NCBI RefSeq assembly: GCF_002860865.1
Contig: NZ_PKIE01000001.1
Span: forward strand, 434,001 to 498,000
Reading direction: 5' to 3'
DNA: 64,000 bases
DNA from: Streptococcus mitis
GTDB lineage: Bacteria > Bacillota > Bacilli > Lactobacillales > Streptococcaceae
Shown one piece after another: positions 37,900 through 49,300 of this stretch (positions within the stretch are counted from its first letter, which is position 1; each line of letters opens with the position of its first letter). A model generated the notes under the pieces. It did not search any database. It saw nothing but the letters and a program-made list of their open reading frames with translations, and was not told the DNA's origin. The translations under genes and the position numbers were made by a program.

Positions 37900-40800
37900 A
37901 TGAAATTACTTTATACTGATATTCGGACTTCTTTGACAGAAATTCTAACTAGAGAGGCAGAGGAGCTAGTTGCTGCTGGCAAGCGGGTCTTCTACATCGC
38001 TCCCAACTCTCTTTCTTTTGAAAAGGAACGCGCCGTACTGGAATGCTTGTCCCAGCAGGCTTCTTTTGCGATTACCGTCACGCGCTTTGCTCAAATGGCT
38101 CGTTACCTGATTTTGAATGATTTGCCTGCCAAGACCAGTCTAGATGACATCGGTCTTGGGATGGCCTTTTACAGATGTCTTGCCGAACTTGATCCCAAGA
38201 ATTTACGTGTTTATGGAGCTATCAAGCAGGATCCTCAATTTATCCAGCAGTTGATTGATCTTTATCATGAGATGACGACTGCTCAGATGAGTTTTTTGGA
38301 CTTGGAGAGTTTGACGGATGAGGACAAGCGAGCCGATTTAGTCTTGATTTTTGAGAAGGTAACGGCCTATCTTAATCAAGGTCAATTGGCTCAAGGAAGT
38401 CAGTTGTCCCATTTGATTGAGGCTATTGAGAATAACAAAGTTAGTAGTGATTTTACTCAACTCGCCTTGGTTATTGATGGATTTACTCGTTTTTCTGCTG
38501 AGGAAGAGCGGATTGTGGACTTACTTCACGGCAAGGGTGTTGAGATTGTCATTGGAGCCTATGCTAGTAAGAAAGCATATACTAGCCCTTTTAGCGAGGG
38601 TAATCTCTACCAAGCCAGTGTGGAGTTTCTCCATCATCTAGCCTCTAAATACCAAACTCCTGCCCAGGATTATTCTCAAACTCATGAGCAGATGGATAGT
38701 TTTGATAAGGCCTCTCGTTTGTTGGAGTCTTCTTATGACTTTTCAGAACTCACTTTGGAGGTCGATGAGAAGGATCGTGAAAACTTACAAATCTGGTCTT
38801 GCTTGACGCAAAAGGAGGAGTTGGTGCTAGTAGCCCGTAGCATTCGTCAGAAATTACACGAGAACTCAAATCTGAGTTACAAGCATTTCCGTATTCTCTT
38901 GGGGGATGTAGCTTCTTATCAATTATCGCTGAAAACGATTTTTGACCAGTATCAGATTCCTTTCTATCTTGGTAGAAGCGAATCCATGGCTCACCACCCT
39001 TTGACACAGTTTGTCGAATCTATTTTAGCTTTGAAACGCTATCGTTTCCATCAGGAGGATTTGATTAACCTCCTCAGAACAGGTTTGTATACCGACCTTA
39101 ATCAAGCTGATATTGATGCTTTTGAGCAATATATCCGCTATCTTGGTATCAATGGCTTGCCAGCCTTTCAGCAAACCTTCACCAAATCCCACCACGGAAA
39201 ATTTGATTTGGAACGTTTAAATGCCCTTCGTTTGCGGATTGTAGCACCTCTTGAGACCCTCTTTGCCAGTCGAAAACAAAAGGCTGAAAATCTCTTGCAA
39301 AAGTGGAATGTCTTTCTAAAAGAAGGAGCGGTGACTAAGCAGTTGCAAGACTTAACAGCCACTATGGAAGCTGTAGAACAAGAAAGACAGACTGAAGTTT
39401 GGAAGGCATTCTGTCATGTTTTAGAACAATTTGCGACTGTTTTTGCTGGTTCACAGGTTAGTCTAGAGGACTTCCTAGCCTTGCTCCATTCTGGAATGAA
39501 CCTATCTCAATACCGTACCATTCCAGCGACAGTGGACACCGTTCTGGTGCAGAGTTACGATTTGATTGCGCCCTTAACGGCTGACTTTGTCTACGCCATT
39601 GGGCTAACACAGGACAATTTACCAAAAATCGCGCAAAATACCAGTCTTTTGACAGATGAAGAAAGGCAAAACCTAAACCAAGCGACAGAGGAAGGGGCAC
39701 AATTGCTGATTGCCAGCAGTGAAAATCTCAAGAAAAATCGTTACACTATGCTTTCCTTGGTCAATTCTGCTCGTAAGCAGTTGGTCTTGTCAGCTCCAAG
39801 CCTTTTTAATGAAAGTGAAAGTAAGGAATCTGTCTATCTTCAAGAGTTGGTCCATTTTGGATTTAGTCGAAAAGAGAGGAGGATGAATCACAAAGGGCTA
39901 TCTAAGGAGGATATGGGGTCCTATCACAGTCTTTTGTCTAGTCTGGTTGCCTATCACCAGCAGGGCGAGATGAGTGATACTGAGCAAGATTTGACCTTTG
40001 TTAAGGTTCTGTCGCGTGTCATGGGTAAAAAGTTAGACCAGCAAGGTCTGAAAAATCCAGCCCTCCCAACCAGTCCAAGCAGTAAGCAGTTGGATAAGGA
40101 TACCTTACAGGCTCTCTATCCAGCTGACAAGGAATTTTACCTGTCTACGTCTGGTTTGACAGAGTTTTACCGGAACCAATACAGTTATTTCCTCCGTTAT
40201 GTTCTAGGCTTGCAGGAGGAATTGCGCCTACGTCCAGATGCTCGTAGTCACGGAAATTTCTTACACCGCATTTTTGAACGCGCCTTGCAGTTGCCTGACG
40301 AAGAATCCTTTGACAAACGTCTAGAACAATCTATCCACGAAACCAGTCAGGAACGGGAATTTGAAGCTATATATCAAGAAAGTTTGGAAGCCCAGTTTAC
40401 CAAGGAAGTTCTGCTTGATGTTGCACGGACAACTGGACATATTCTCCGACACAATCCAGCCATCGAAACCATCAAAGAGGAAGCGAATTTCGGTGGGAAA
40501 GAGCAAGCCTTGATTCAATTGGACAATGGACGCAGTGTCTTTGTACGAGGTAAGGTTGACCGCATTGACCGATTGAAAGCTGATGGAGCGATAGGAGTAG
40601 TAGACTACAAATCTAGTCTAACTCAGTTCCAGTTTCCCCATTTCTTTAATGGACTCAATTCCCAGTTGCCAACCTATCTAGCTGCCTTAAAAAGAGAAGG
40701 GGAGCAGAACTTTTTTGGTGCCATGTACTTGGAAATGGCTGAACCTGTCCAATCTCTGATGGCCGTTAAAAGTCTGGCAGGTGCAGTAGTAGGAGCTAGC

Positions 40801-41175
40801 AAGTCAATGAAATACCAAGGCATCTTTTTAGAAAAAGAAAGCAGTCATTTGGGCGAATTTTACAACAAAAACAAGGCCAATCAGCTCACAGATGAGGAAT
40901 TCCAGCTCCTACTGGATTACAATTCCCATCTTTACAAGAAAGCTGCTGAGAAGATTTTAGCAGGCCAGTTCGCCATTAATCCTTATACTGAAAATGGCAG
41001 AAGCATTGCCCCATACGTCCAGCAACATCAAGCCATTACTGGCTTTGAAGCCAATTATCACTTGGGTCAAGCCCGTTTCCTAGAAAAGTTGGACTTGGCT
41101 GACGGCAAGCGTCTGGTCGGAGAAAAACTCAAGCAAGCTTGGTTTGAAAAAATAAGAGAGGAGTTGAATCGATGA
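37900..41175 (+). CDS. rexB: ATP-dependent nuclease subunit RexB (AddB)
   Basis: A 1091-residue subunit of the RexAB helicase-nuclease that processes double-strand ends for RecA-dependent repair, stopping at Chi. The N-terminal region has a helicase-like fold, but the usual AddB Walker A is replaced ([14 protein letters not shown]), as expected for streptococcal RexB. The C-terminal RecB-like nuclease domain is intact: [13 protein letters not shown], then [10 protein letters not shown] and GVVDYKSS. I used ATG 37900 ([12 protein letters not shown]), which matches the known length; an ATG 24 bases upstream is possible. It overlaps rexA by ATGA. Confidence 0.95.
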   Translation: MKLLYTDIRTSLTEILTREAEELVAAGKRVFYIAPNSLSFEKERAVLECLSQQASFAITVTRFAQMARYLILNDLPAKTSLDDIGLGMAFYRCLAELDPKNLRVYGAIKQDPQFIQQLIDLYHEMTTAQMSFLDLESLTDEDKRADLVLIFEKVTAYLNQGQLAQGSQLSHLIEAIENNKVSSDFTQLALVIDGFTRFSAEEERIVDLLHGKGVEIVIGAYASKKAYTSPFSEGNLYQASVEFLHHLASKYQTPAQDYSQTHEQMDSFDKASRLLESSYDFSELTLEVDEKDRENLQIWSCLTQKEELVLVARSIRQKLHENSNLSYKHFRILLGDVASYQLSLKTIFDQYQIPFYLGRSESMAHHPLTQFVESILALKRYRFHQEDLINLLRTGLYTDLNQADIDAFEQYIRYLGINGLPAFQQTFTKSHHGKFDLERLNALRLRIVAPLETLFASRKQKAENLLQKWNVFLKEGAVTKQLQDLTATMEAVEQERQTEVWKAFCHVLEQFATVFAGSQVSLEDFLALLHSGMNLSQYRTIPATVDTVLVQSYDLIAPLTADFVYAIGLTQDNLPKIAQNTSLLTDEERQNLNQATEEGAQLLIASSENLKKNRYTMLSLVNSARKQLVLSAPSLFNESESKESVYLQELVHFGFSRKERRMNHKGLSKEDMGSYHSLLSSLVAYHQQGEMSDTEQDLTFVKVLSRVMGKKLDQQGLKNPALPTSPSSKQLDKDTLQALYPADKEFYLSTSGLTEFYRNQYSYFLRYVLGLQEELRLRPDARSHGNFLHRIFERALQLPDEESFDKRLEQSIHETSQEREFEAIYQESLEAQFTKEVLLDVARTTGHILRHNPAIETIKEEANFGGKEQALIQLDNGRSVFVRGKVDRIDRLKADGAIGVVDYKSSLTQFQFPHFFNGLNSQLPTYLAALKREGEQNFFGAMYLEMAEPVQSLMAVKSLAGAVVGASKSMKYQGIFLEKESSHLGEFYNKNKANQLTDEEFQLLLDYNSHLYKKAAEKILAGQFAINPYTENGRSIAPYVQQHQAITGFEANYHLGQARFLEKLDLADGKRLVGEKLKQAWFEKIREELNR

Positions 41176-44100
41176 AGCCTATTCCCTTTTTAACTGAGAA
41201 GGAAATTCAAAAATTGCAAGAAGCAGAAGCGCATTTGAGCAAGGAACAAAAGAAAACTGCCGAGCAAATCGAAGCCATCTACACTTCTGGTCAGAATATC
41301 CTGGTTTCAGCATCGGCTGGTTCGGGGAAGACTTTTGTCATGGCAGAGCGCATTCTAGATCAATTGGCGCGCGGTGTCGAAATTTCTCAACTCTTTATCT
41401 CAACCTTTACTGTCAAGGCTGCCACCGAGCTTAAAGAACGTTTGGAGAAAAAAATCAGCCAACAAATCCAAGAAAGTAGCGATGTTGACCTCAAACAACA
41501 CTTAGGTAAACAGTTGGCAGACCTACCCAACGCAGCTATCGGAACCATGGACTCTTTTACCCAAAAATTCCTTGGCAAACATGGCTATCTGATTGATATT
41601 GCGCCTAATTTCAGGATTTTACAAAACCAGAGCGAGCAACTACTTCTAAAAAACGAAGTTTTTCATGAGGTTTTTGAAGCCCATTACCAAGGTAAGCAGA
41701 AAGAGACCTTTAGTCATTTGCTGAAAAACTTTGCTGGACGTGGCAAGGATGAACGGGGGCTACGCCAGCAAGTCTATAAAATCTATGACTTTCTCCAATC
41801 CACCAGCAACCCTCAAAAGTGGCTGAGTGAATCTTTCCTCAAAGGCTTTGAGAAAGCTGATTTTACCAGTGAAAAAGAAAAACTGACTGAGCAAATCAAA
41901 CAAGCCCTTTGGGATTTGGAAAGCTTTTTCCGTTACCATCTGGATAATGATGCCAAGGAGTTTGCAAAGGCTGCTTATCTAGAGAATGTTCAGTTGATTC
42001 TGGATGAAATTGGCTCCCTAAATCAGGAGTCCGATAGTCAGGCTTATCAGGCAGTACTTGCGCGTGTCGTCGCCATTTCAAAAGAGAAAAACGGCCGATC
42101 TCTGACTAATGCCAGTCGTAAGGCTGATTTGAAGCCACTGGCCGATGCCTACAACGAAGAGAGAAAGACCCAGTTTGCTAAACTAGGACAACTGTCAGAC
42201 CAGATAATCATTCTCGACTATCAAGAACGTTATCATGGAGATACATGGGAACTAGCTAAGACTTTCCAAACCTTCATGAGTGATTTTGTAGAGGCTTATC
42301 GTCAGCGTAAACGCCAGGAAAACGCCTTTGAATTCGCTGATATCAGCCATTACACCATTGAGATTTTAGAGAAATTCCCGCAAGTTCGTGAGGCTTATCA
42401 GGAACGCTTCCACGAAGTCATGGTCGATGAGTATCAGGATACCAACCATATTCAAGAACGGATGTTGGAGTTGCTGTCTAATGGCCACAATCGCTTTATG
42501 GTGGGAGATATCAAGCAGTCTATCTATCGTTTCCGTCAGGCAGATCCGCAGATTTTCAATGAAAAATTCCAACGCTATGCGCAAAATCCACAAGAAGGAA
42601 AGCTGATTCTGCTCAAGGAAAATTTCCGTAGTAGTTCAGAAGTGCTGTCAGCAACCAATGATGTTTTTGCACGCCTTATGGACCAAGAGATCGGCGAAAT
42701 CAACTATGATAACATGCACCAGCTTGTTTTTGCCAATACCAAACTGACTCCCAATCCAGACAACAAGGCAGAATTTCTCCTCTACGACAAGGACGACTCT
42801 GGTGAGGAAGAAGAGAGCCAAGCAGAAACGAAACTAACAGGTGAAATGCGCCTAGTCATCAAGGAGATTCTGAAACTTCATCAAGAAAAAGGTGTTGCCT
42901 TTAAAGAAATCGCCCTTCTGACCTCCAGTCGCAGTCGTAATGACCAGATTCTTCTCGCTCTGTCTGAGTACGGGATTCCTGTTAAAACCGACGGTGAACA
43001 AAATAATTATCTCCAATCTCTAGAAGTACAAGTCATGCTAGATACCCTTCGTGTCATTCATAATCCCCTGCAAGACTATGCCTTGGTTGCCCTTATGAAG
43101 TCTCCAATGTTTGGCTTTGATGAAGACGAGTTAGCACGTTTGTCCCTTCAGAAAGCAGAGGATAAAGTCCAAGAAAATCTCTATGAGAAACTGATCAATG
43201 CACAAAAAATGCTAACAATCCAGAAAAACTTGATTCACACGGCTCTAGCTGAGAAACTAAAGCAATTCCTGAATATCTTGGCTTCTTGGCGCTTGTGTGC
43301 CAAGACCCACTCCCTCTATGACTTGATTTGGAGGATTTACAACGACCGTTTTTATTATGACTATGTTGGGGCTTTGCCAAATGGTCCTGCTAGACAGGCA
43401 AATCTCTATGCCCTAGCTCTGCGTGCTGATCAGTTTGAAAAGAACAATTTCAAGGGCTTGTCCCGCTTTATTCGTATGATTGACCAAGTCCTAGAAGCCC
43501 AGCACGATTTGGCAAGCGTGGCCGTCGCACCGCCAAAAGATGCAGTAGAGCTCATGACTATCCACAAGAGTAAAGGGCTAGAGTTTCCTTACGTCTTTAT
43601 CCTCAATATGGATCAAGACTTTAACAAGCAAGACAGCATGTCAGAGGTCATTCTCAGCCGTAAAAATGGACTTGGTGTCAAATATATTGCCAAAATGGAG
43701 ACAGGAGCAGTTGAAGATCACTATCCTAAAACCATCAAACTCTCCATTCCTAGTCTGACCTATAGGCAGAATGAAGAGGAATTACAGCTGGCAAGCTATT
43801 CTGAGCAAATGCGTCTACTGTATGTTGCTATGACGAGGGCTGAGAAAAAGCTCTATCTTGTCGGCAAGGGTTCTCGCGAAAAGCTGGAAGCCAAGGAATA
43901 CCCAGCAGATAAAAATGGAAAACTAAATAGCAATACTAGACTGCAAGCACGGAATTTCCAAGATTGGCTTTGGGCTATCAGTAAAGTGTTTACTAAGGAC
44001 AATCTCAACTTTAGTTATCGTTTTGTTGTAGAAGATCAGTTGACCAGAGAAGCTATCGGAGACTTGGAAAACAAGAGCCCTCTACAAGATAGCTCTCAAG

Positions 44101-44822
44101 CAGATAACCGTCAGTCAGAAACCATCAAAGAAGCCCTTGAAATGCTGAAGGAGGTGGAAGTTTATAATACTCTTCACCGCGCAGCTATTGAACTTCCTAG
44201 TGTTCAAACTCCAAGTCAAATCAAGAAATTCTACGAACCTGTTATGGATATGGAAGGTGTCGAGATTGCTAGTCAAGTTCAATCAGTAGACAAGAAGATC
44301 AGCTTTGATTTGCCAGATTTTTCAAGCAAAGAAAAGGTAACAGGAGCTAAGATTGGTAGTGCTACCCACGAACTGATGCAGAGAATTGACCTCAGCCAGC
44401 GACCAACACTTGCTAGCCTGACAGAAACTCTCAAACAAGTTCAAACGAGTCCAGCTGTCAGAGACAAGATCAATCTTGCTAAAATTCTTGCTTTCTTTGA
44501 CACAGCACTCGGTCAGGAAATTCTTGCTAATACCGACCATCTCTATCGCGAGCAACCCTTCTCCATGCTCAAACGAGACCAAAAGAGTCAGGAAGACTTT
44601 GTTGTCCGTGGTATCCTTGATGGCTATCTACTCTATGAGGATAAAATCGTTCTATTCGACTATAAGACAGACCGCTATGATGAACCAAGTCAACTCATAG
44701 ACCGTTATCGTGGTCAGTTAGCCCTATACGGAGAGGCTTTATCTCGAGCCTATTCGATTGAAAATATTGAAAAATACTTGATTTTACTAGGTAAAGACGA
44801 GGTTCAAGTTGTAAAAGTATAA
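41172..44822 (+). CDS. rexA: ATP-dependent helicase-nuclease subunit RexA (AddA)
   Basis: A 1216-residue UvrD-like helicase with C-terminal RecB nuclease domain, the motor of RexAB. Walker A is [14 protein letters not shown] near residue 46. Walker B is [16 protein letters not shown] near 417. Further motifs are [30 protein letters not shown] near 797 and [15 protein letters not shown] near 880. The nuclease metal residues are in [19 protein letters not shown] near 1155. Length is normal. It is translationally coupled to rexB; a BOX element begins three bases after its stop. Confidence 0.96.
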   Translation: MKPIPFLTEKEIQKLQEAEAHLSKEQKKTAEQIEAIYTSGQNILVSASAGSGKTFVMAERILDQLARGVEISQLFISTFTVKAATELKERLEKKISQQIQESSDVDLKQHLGKQLADLPNAAIGTMDSFTQKFLGKHGYLIDIAPNFRILQNQSEQLLLKNEVFHEVFEAHYQGKQKETFSHLLKNFAGRGKDERGLRQQVYKIYDFLQSTSNPQKWLSESFLKGFEKADFTSEKEKLTEQIKQALWDLESFFRYHLDNDAKEFAKAAYLENVQLILDEIGSLNQESDSQAYQAVLARVVAISKEKNGRSLTNASRKADLKPLADAYNEERKTQFAKLGQLSDQIIILDYQERYHGDTWELAKTFQTFMSDFVEAYRQRKRQENAFEFADISHYTIEILEKFPQVREAYQERFHEVMVDEYQDTNHIQERMLELLSNGHNRFMVGDIKQSIYRFRQADPQIFNEKFQRYAQNPQEGKLILLKENFRSSSEVLSATNDVFARLMDQEIGEINYDNMHQLVFANTKLTPNPDNKAEFLLYDKDDSGEEEESQAETKLTGEMRLVIKEILKLHQEKGVAFKEIALLTSSRSRNDQILLALSEYGIPVKTDGEQNNYLQSLEVQVMLDTLRVIHNPLQDYALVALMKSPMFGFDEDELARLSLQKAEDKVQENLYEKLINAQKMLTIQKNLIHTALAEKLKQFLNILASWRLCAKTHSLYDLIWRIYNDRFYYDYVGALPNGPARQANLYALALRADQFEKNNFKGLSRFIRMIDQVLEAQHDLASVAVAPPKDAVELMTIHKSKGLEFPYVFILNMDQDFNKQDSMSEVILSRKNGLGVKYIAKMETGAVEDHYPKTIKLSIPSLTYRQNEEELQLASYSEQMRLLYVAMTRAEKKLYLVGKGSREKLEAKEYPADKNGKLNSNTRLQARNFQDWLWAISKVFTKDNLNFSYRFVVEDQLTREAIGDLENKSPLQDSSQADNRQSETIKEALEMLKEVEVYNTLHRAAIELPSVQTPSQIKKFYEPVMDMEGVEIASQVQSVDKKISFDLPDFSSKEKVTGAKIGSATHELMQRIDLSQRPTLASLTETLKQVQTSPAVRDKINLAKILAFFDTALGQEILANTDHLYREQPFSMLKRDQKSQEDFVVRGILDGYLLYEDKIVLFDYKTDRYDEPSQLIDRYRGQLALYGEALSRAYSIENIEKYLILLGKDEVQVVKV

Positions 44823-44825
44823 TTT

Positions 44826-44986
44826 ATACTCTTCGAAAATCTCTTCAAACCACGTCAGCTTTATCTACAACCTCAAAACTGTGTTTTGAGCTGACTTCGT
44901 CAGTCTTATCTGCAACCTCAAAACTGTGTTTTGAGCAGTCTGCGGCTAGAGCTTCCTAGTTTGCTCTTTGATTTTCATTGAATATT
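44826..44986 (+). repeat. BOX element with two boxB-type units
   Basis: Starts TACTCTTCGAAAATCTCTTC, contains two palindromes of the ACCTCAAAACTGTGTTTTGAG type separated by CTGACTTCGTCAG, and ends GATTTTCATTGAATATTA. The boxA part lacks the CGCCTTGCCGTA segment. It fills the gap between rexA and the next gene and ends 14 bases before that gene's start. Confidence 0.92.
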
Positions 44987-45000
44987 AGAAAGGAGACCTC

Positions 45001-46179
45001 ATGACACTTCCAGTTAGAAAATCCCTGCATGATGCGGTGTTACAGGCTTCAAAAGCTGATACTTGGGAACAAGCTACCAAGGAATGGAGTGAAGTTTCCT
45101 TGATTTTTAACGGTATCGGCCGTAGCAATTGTGTCTGTGGGAATGCCATCAAGTACGCCTACGAACTCTTTAATGGTGTCACAGGTCAACGCCTCTTTCC
45201 AATTGGTAGCGACTGTGTTCGTCATTTTCATCGATTGTCCCTTGACCAGCAACTGGAAGAGGAAGAAAAACTGCTCAGAAAGGTTGAAAATCTGACCAGA
45301 AAAGCCCAGAAAAAGGAGAAAATCAAGGTCAATAAAAGTGACTTTGACGAGCGACTTCTAAAGTGGCTCTGGGAAAAAGGTGTTTTTAAACCCAATCGTG
45401 GTAATCAGTTCTCACCTGAGAGAGACTACCAGCTTTTCCTAGAAGTCTTTCAGGGAGGAAGTTGGACCAAGGCAGAGCCAAAGAAAAAGGCTCGTATGGA
45501 AGAAGTCTTAGAAAAATGTATCAAACCCTTTTTACTTGGAAAGCCAGATGACCAACTCTACCTTGTCAAGCTAGGTAAGGAGAAAATTGACTACGAACAA
45601 GAACTGCGTATCCAGGCTGAGAAAGAGCGCAGGAAGAGGGATAAAATCGCCAAGCAGTATGCAGACAATCTGGTTCTAGCCATGGGACCAGCAGAGCGTG
45701 CCTACCAAGATTACTTTGGCTTTACAGAAACCCTAACCCAAGAAGAACGCAAGTGGGAGAAAATTCTTTTTGGTAAAAATAGAACAGAACGGGCTATCAA
45801 GGCCAAACAATACCAAAAAGAGCTGGAAAAAGACCAACGAATTGCCAGTCAGGATCCAATTGAAAGAAAGCAGAAGCAGACCTGGCTCCTCAATTCCTAT
45901 TTTCGTGAGCTTCCTGAAGAAAAATCCCGATTTGCTCGGCTCTTATTAGAATATCGAAAAAGTGGAGAAGTCCCCTTTTCAACTGAATACTTATCCGACC
46001 ATCTGCTCGACTTTTTCTATAAAATGAAAGCCTTTGAGTTTGAAATCGCACCAGAACAAGTCCGAGACTTTTTAAAAGAAAGCCTCCCAGCAGATCATCT
46101 CTCCTCAGCACAAGAAAGCTGGATAGAAGGAATTCTCCTCAACTGCCTCAAACCATTTTTAGAACGATTAGTGATATGA
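45001..46179 (+). CDS. Uncharacterised protein with an N-terminal Cys motif, downstream of rexAB
   Basis: A 392-residue protein I do not recognise by function. A cluster resembling a treble-clef zinc site lies at residues 44-77: Cys44 and Cys46 in NCVCGNAIKYAYELFN, Cys72 in IGSDCVRHFH, with His75 and His77. The remainder is highly charged and largely helical (long Lys/Glu-rich stretches at 84-115, 200-225 and 255-290), suggesting nucleic acid or protein binding. There is no signal peptide. AAAGGAG precedes the start. It lies directly after rexA across a BOX element and in the same orientation, so a DNA metabolism role is plausible but unproven. A terminator follows. Confidence 0.75.
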   Translation: MTLPVRKSLHDAVLQASKADTWEQATKEWSEVSLIFNGIGRSNCVCGNAIKYAYELFNGVTGQRLFPIGSDCVRHFHRLSLDQQLEEEEKLLRKVENLTRKAQKKEKIKVNKSDFDERLLKWLWEKGVFKPNRGNQFSPERDYQLFLEVFQGGSWTKAEPKKKARMEEVLEKCIKPFLLGKPDDQLYLVKLGKEKIDYEQELRIQAEKERRKRDKIAKQYADNLVLAMGPAERAYQDYFGFTETLTQEERKWEKILFGKNRTERAIKAKQYQKELEKDQRIASQDPIERKQKQTWLLNSYFRELPEEKSRFARLLLEYRKSGEVPFSTEYLSDHLLDFFYKMKAFEFEIAPEQVRDFLKESLPADHLSSAQESWIEGILLNCLKPFLERLVI

Positions 46180-46181
46180 GT

Positions 46182-46216
46182 AACACCTACCGTGGAAGTT
46201 TCATGGTAGGTGTTAT
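46182..46216 (+). terminator. Hairpin after the Cys-motif protein gene
   Basis: AACACCTACCGTGG and CATGGTAGGTGTT form a long stem 2 bases after the stop. The T run is weak (ATTGTAT). Confidence 0.7.
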
Positions 46217-46303
46217 TGTATCCCAAAAATAATATAAAACAAAGCATATAAAACAACGTATGAAAACGCAACTCAATTTTAAGACTTTTTGGTAAATTAA
46301 GAG

Positions 46304-46309
46304 TATAAT
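46304..46309 (+). promoter_or_regulatory. -10 box of zmpA
   Basis: TATAAT in GAGTATAATT, about 89 bases before the start. No clear -35 box is seen. Confidence 0.5.
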
Positions 46310-46397
46310 TAAAGTGTGATGCCTTTTTTATAGATAATACACTAATATATTAAAGGCCTTCGTAACATAAATATAAATTTTATTTCAAGGAGGAATC

Positions 46398-49300
46398 ATG
46401 GAAAAGTATTTTGGTGAAAAACAGCAGCGTTTTTCATTTAGAAAATTATCAGTAGGACTTGTATCTGCTACGATTTCAAGTTTGTTTTTTATGTCTGTAT
46501 TAGGTAGTTCATCTGTAGAGGCTCATGAGACTAAAGGTGTTCACTATAAATATGTGACAGAGTCAGAGTTATCATCAGAAGAAAAGAATCAGCTCGTTTA
46601 TGATATTCCGACATACGTGGAGAATGATGATGAGACTTATTATCTTGTTTATAAGTTAAATTCCCAAAATCAACTGGGAGATTTACCCAACACTGGAAGT
46701 AAGAATGATATGCAAACCCTAGTTGCTGGTGCTAGCTTAGCTACTCTGGGGATTTTAATTTTTGCCGTTTCTAAGAAAAAAATTAAGAATAAAACAGTGT
46801 TACATTTAGTATTGGTTGCAGGAATAGGAAATGGTGTTCTTGTATCGGCTCATGCTTTAGAAAATAATCTTTTACTGAATTACAATACGGACTATGAATT
46901 GACCTCTGGAGAAAAATTGCCTCTTCCTAAAGACATTTCAGGTTACACATATATTGGATATATCAAAGAGGGAAAAACTACTTCTGATTCTGAAGTAAGT
47001 AATCAAAAGAGTTCAGTTGCCACTCCTACAAAACAACAAAAGGTGGATTATAATGTTACACCGAATTTTGTAGAGAATCCATCAACAGTACAAGCTATTC
47101 AGGAACAAACACCTGTTTCTTCAACTAAGCCGACAGAAGTTCAAGTAGTTGAAAAACCTCTTTCTACAGAATTAACGAATCCAAGAAAAGAAGAGAAACA
47201 ATCTTCAGATTCGCAAGAACAATTAGCAGAACATAAGAATCTAGAAACGAAAAAAGACGAGAAGGTTTCTCCAAAAGAAAAGACTGGGGTAAATACATTA
47301 AATCCACAGGATGAAGTTCTATCAGGCCAGTTGAATAAACCTGAACTCTTATATCGTGACGAAACTATAGAGACAAAAATAGATTTTCAAGAAGAAATTC
47401 AAGAAAATCCTGATTTAGCTGAAGGAACTGTAAGAGTAAAACAAGAAGGTAAATTAGGTAAGAAAGTTGAAATCGTCAGAATATTCTCTGTAAACAAGGA
47501 AGAGGTTTCACGAGAAATTGTTTCAACTTCAATGAGTGCGCCTGTTACAAGAATAGTCGAAAAAGGTACTAAAAAAGCTCAAGTTATAAAGGAACAACCT
47601 GAGACTGGTGCAGAACATAAGGAAGTACAGTCTGGAGCTATTGTTGAACCCGCAATTCAGCCTGAACTACCAGCAGCTGTAGTAACCGACAAAGGTGAGC
47701 CAGCAGTCCAACCAGAGTTGCCAGAAGCAGTTGTAACAGATAAAGGTGTACCAGAAGTCCAACCAGCGTTACCCGAAGCTGTTGTAACTGAAAAAGGCGA
47801 ACCAGCAGTCCAACCAGAGCTACCGGAAGCGGTTGTGACCGACAAAGGTGAGACTGAGGTTCAACCAGAGTCGCCAGATACTGTGGTAAGTGATAAAAGA
47901 GAACCTGAACAGGTGGCACCGCTTCCAGAATATAAAGGACCACAAGCCGGAGCTATTGTTGAACCAGAGCAGGTAGCACCACTACCAGAATACACAGGTC
48001 CACAGGCAGGGGCAGTAGTTGAACCTGCAATCCAACCAGAGTTACCCGAAGCAGTTGTTACAGACAAGGGTGAACCAGAAGTTCAGCCAGCGTTACCCGA
48101 AGCAGTTGTAACTGAAAAAGGCGAACCAGCAGTCCAACCAGAGCTACCGGAAGCGGTTGTGACTGACAAAGGTGAGACTGAGGTTCAACCAGAGTCGCCA
48201 GATACTGTGGTAAGTGATAAAGGAGAACCTGAACAGGTAGCACCGCTTCCAGAATATACAGGAGTTCAGGCTGGAGCGATAGTAGAACCAGAGAAGGTAG
48301 AAGCACCGAAGGAATACACAGAAGTGCAAGCCGGAGCAATAGTAGAACCAGAACAAGTAGCCCCCCTACCAGAATATACAGGAGTACAAGCTGGAGCGAT
48401 AGTAGAACCAGAGAAGGTAGAAGCACCGAAAGAATACACGGGAGTGCAAGCCGGAGCAATAGTAGAACCAGAACAAGTAGCCCCCCTACCAGAATACACA
48501 GGCCCACAAGCTGGAGCTATTGTCGAACCAGAGCAGGTAGCCCCCCTACCAGAATACACAGGCGTACAGGCTGGGGCTATTGTTGAACCTGAGCAGATTG
48601 CCCCCCTACCAGAATACACAGGTCCACAGGCAGGAGCAATAGTAGAACCAGAACAGGTAGATCCACTTCCTGAATACAAGGGGAATATTGAGCAACTAAA
48701 ACCTGAAACTCCCGTTGAGAAGCCGAAAGAAACAGATCCAGAAAAAACAATAGAACTAAGAAGTGTTTCTGATGTGGAACTCTATAGTTATGAAGGCAAT
48801 CAATCAAAACAACATACAAGCTTAGATAAAGTACCAGATAATAAATCTGCTTATTTCATCAAAGTGAAGTCAGCTAAATTTAAAGATGTACTGCTTCCAG
48901 TTTCAAACATTGAGGATACTACAAAAGATGGCAAACCAGTCTATAAAATCACGGCTAGATTGGAACACTTGAAGCAATCTGTAGACAATCAATACCAAGA
49001 CAATTTTACATATTATCTTCCAAAACTTGTTCAAAACGATAGCCCTATCTACACATCATTTAAAAAATTAGTAACTGATATGAATAGTAGACCTGATGGA
49101 ACTTTCACTTTGGGTGCAACAATGAATGCTCGTGAGGTTGAGTTAGGTGAAAACCAAGAAAGTTACGTTACAAGTAAATTTACCGGGACATTAATTGGTA
49201 GTCATCAAGGTAAACATTATGCTATCTATAATTTGAAAAAGCCGTTATTCAATAAATTAGAACACTCTACTGTTAAGGATCTCACCTTAAAAGATATCAA

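Noticed and set aside
38750..39007. Minus-strand frame of 85 codons within rexB
   Set aside because: Fully inside the conserved rexB coding sequence with no ribosome binding site; a shadow frame.
47655..48686. Regular repeats that might be taken for a CRISPR array
   Set aside because: The repeats are in frame, contiguous without unique spacers and encode protein stalk units; no cas genes are in the window.
47638..48819. Several long open frames on the minus strand across the zmpA repeats
   Set aside because: They arise because the repeat unit has no stop in the antisense frames; composition is low-complexity and no ribosome binding sites are present.
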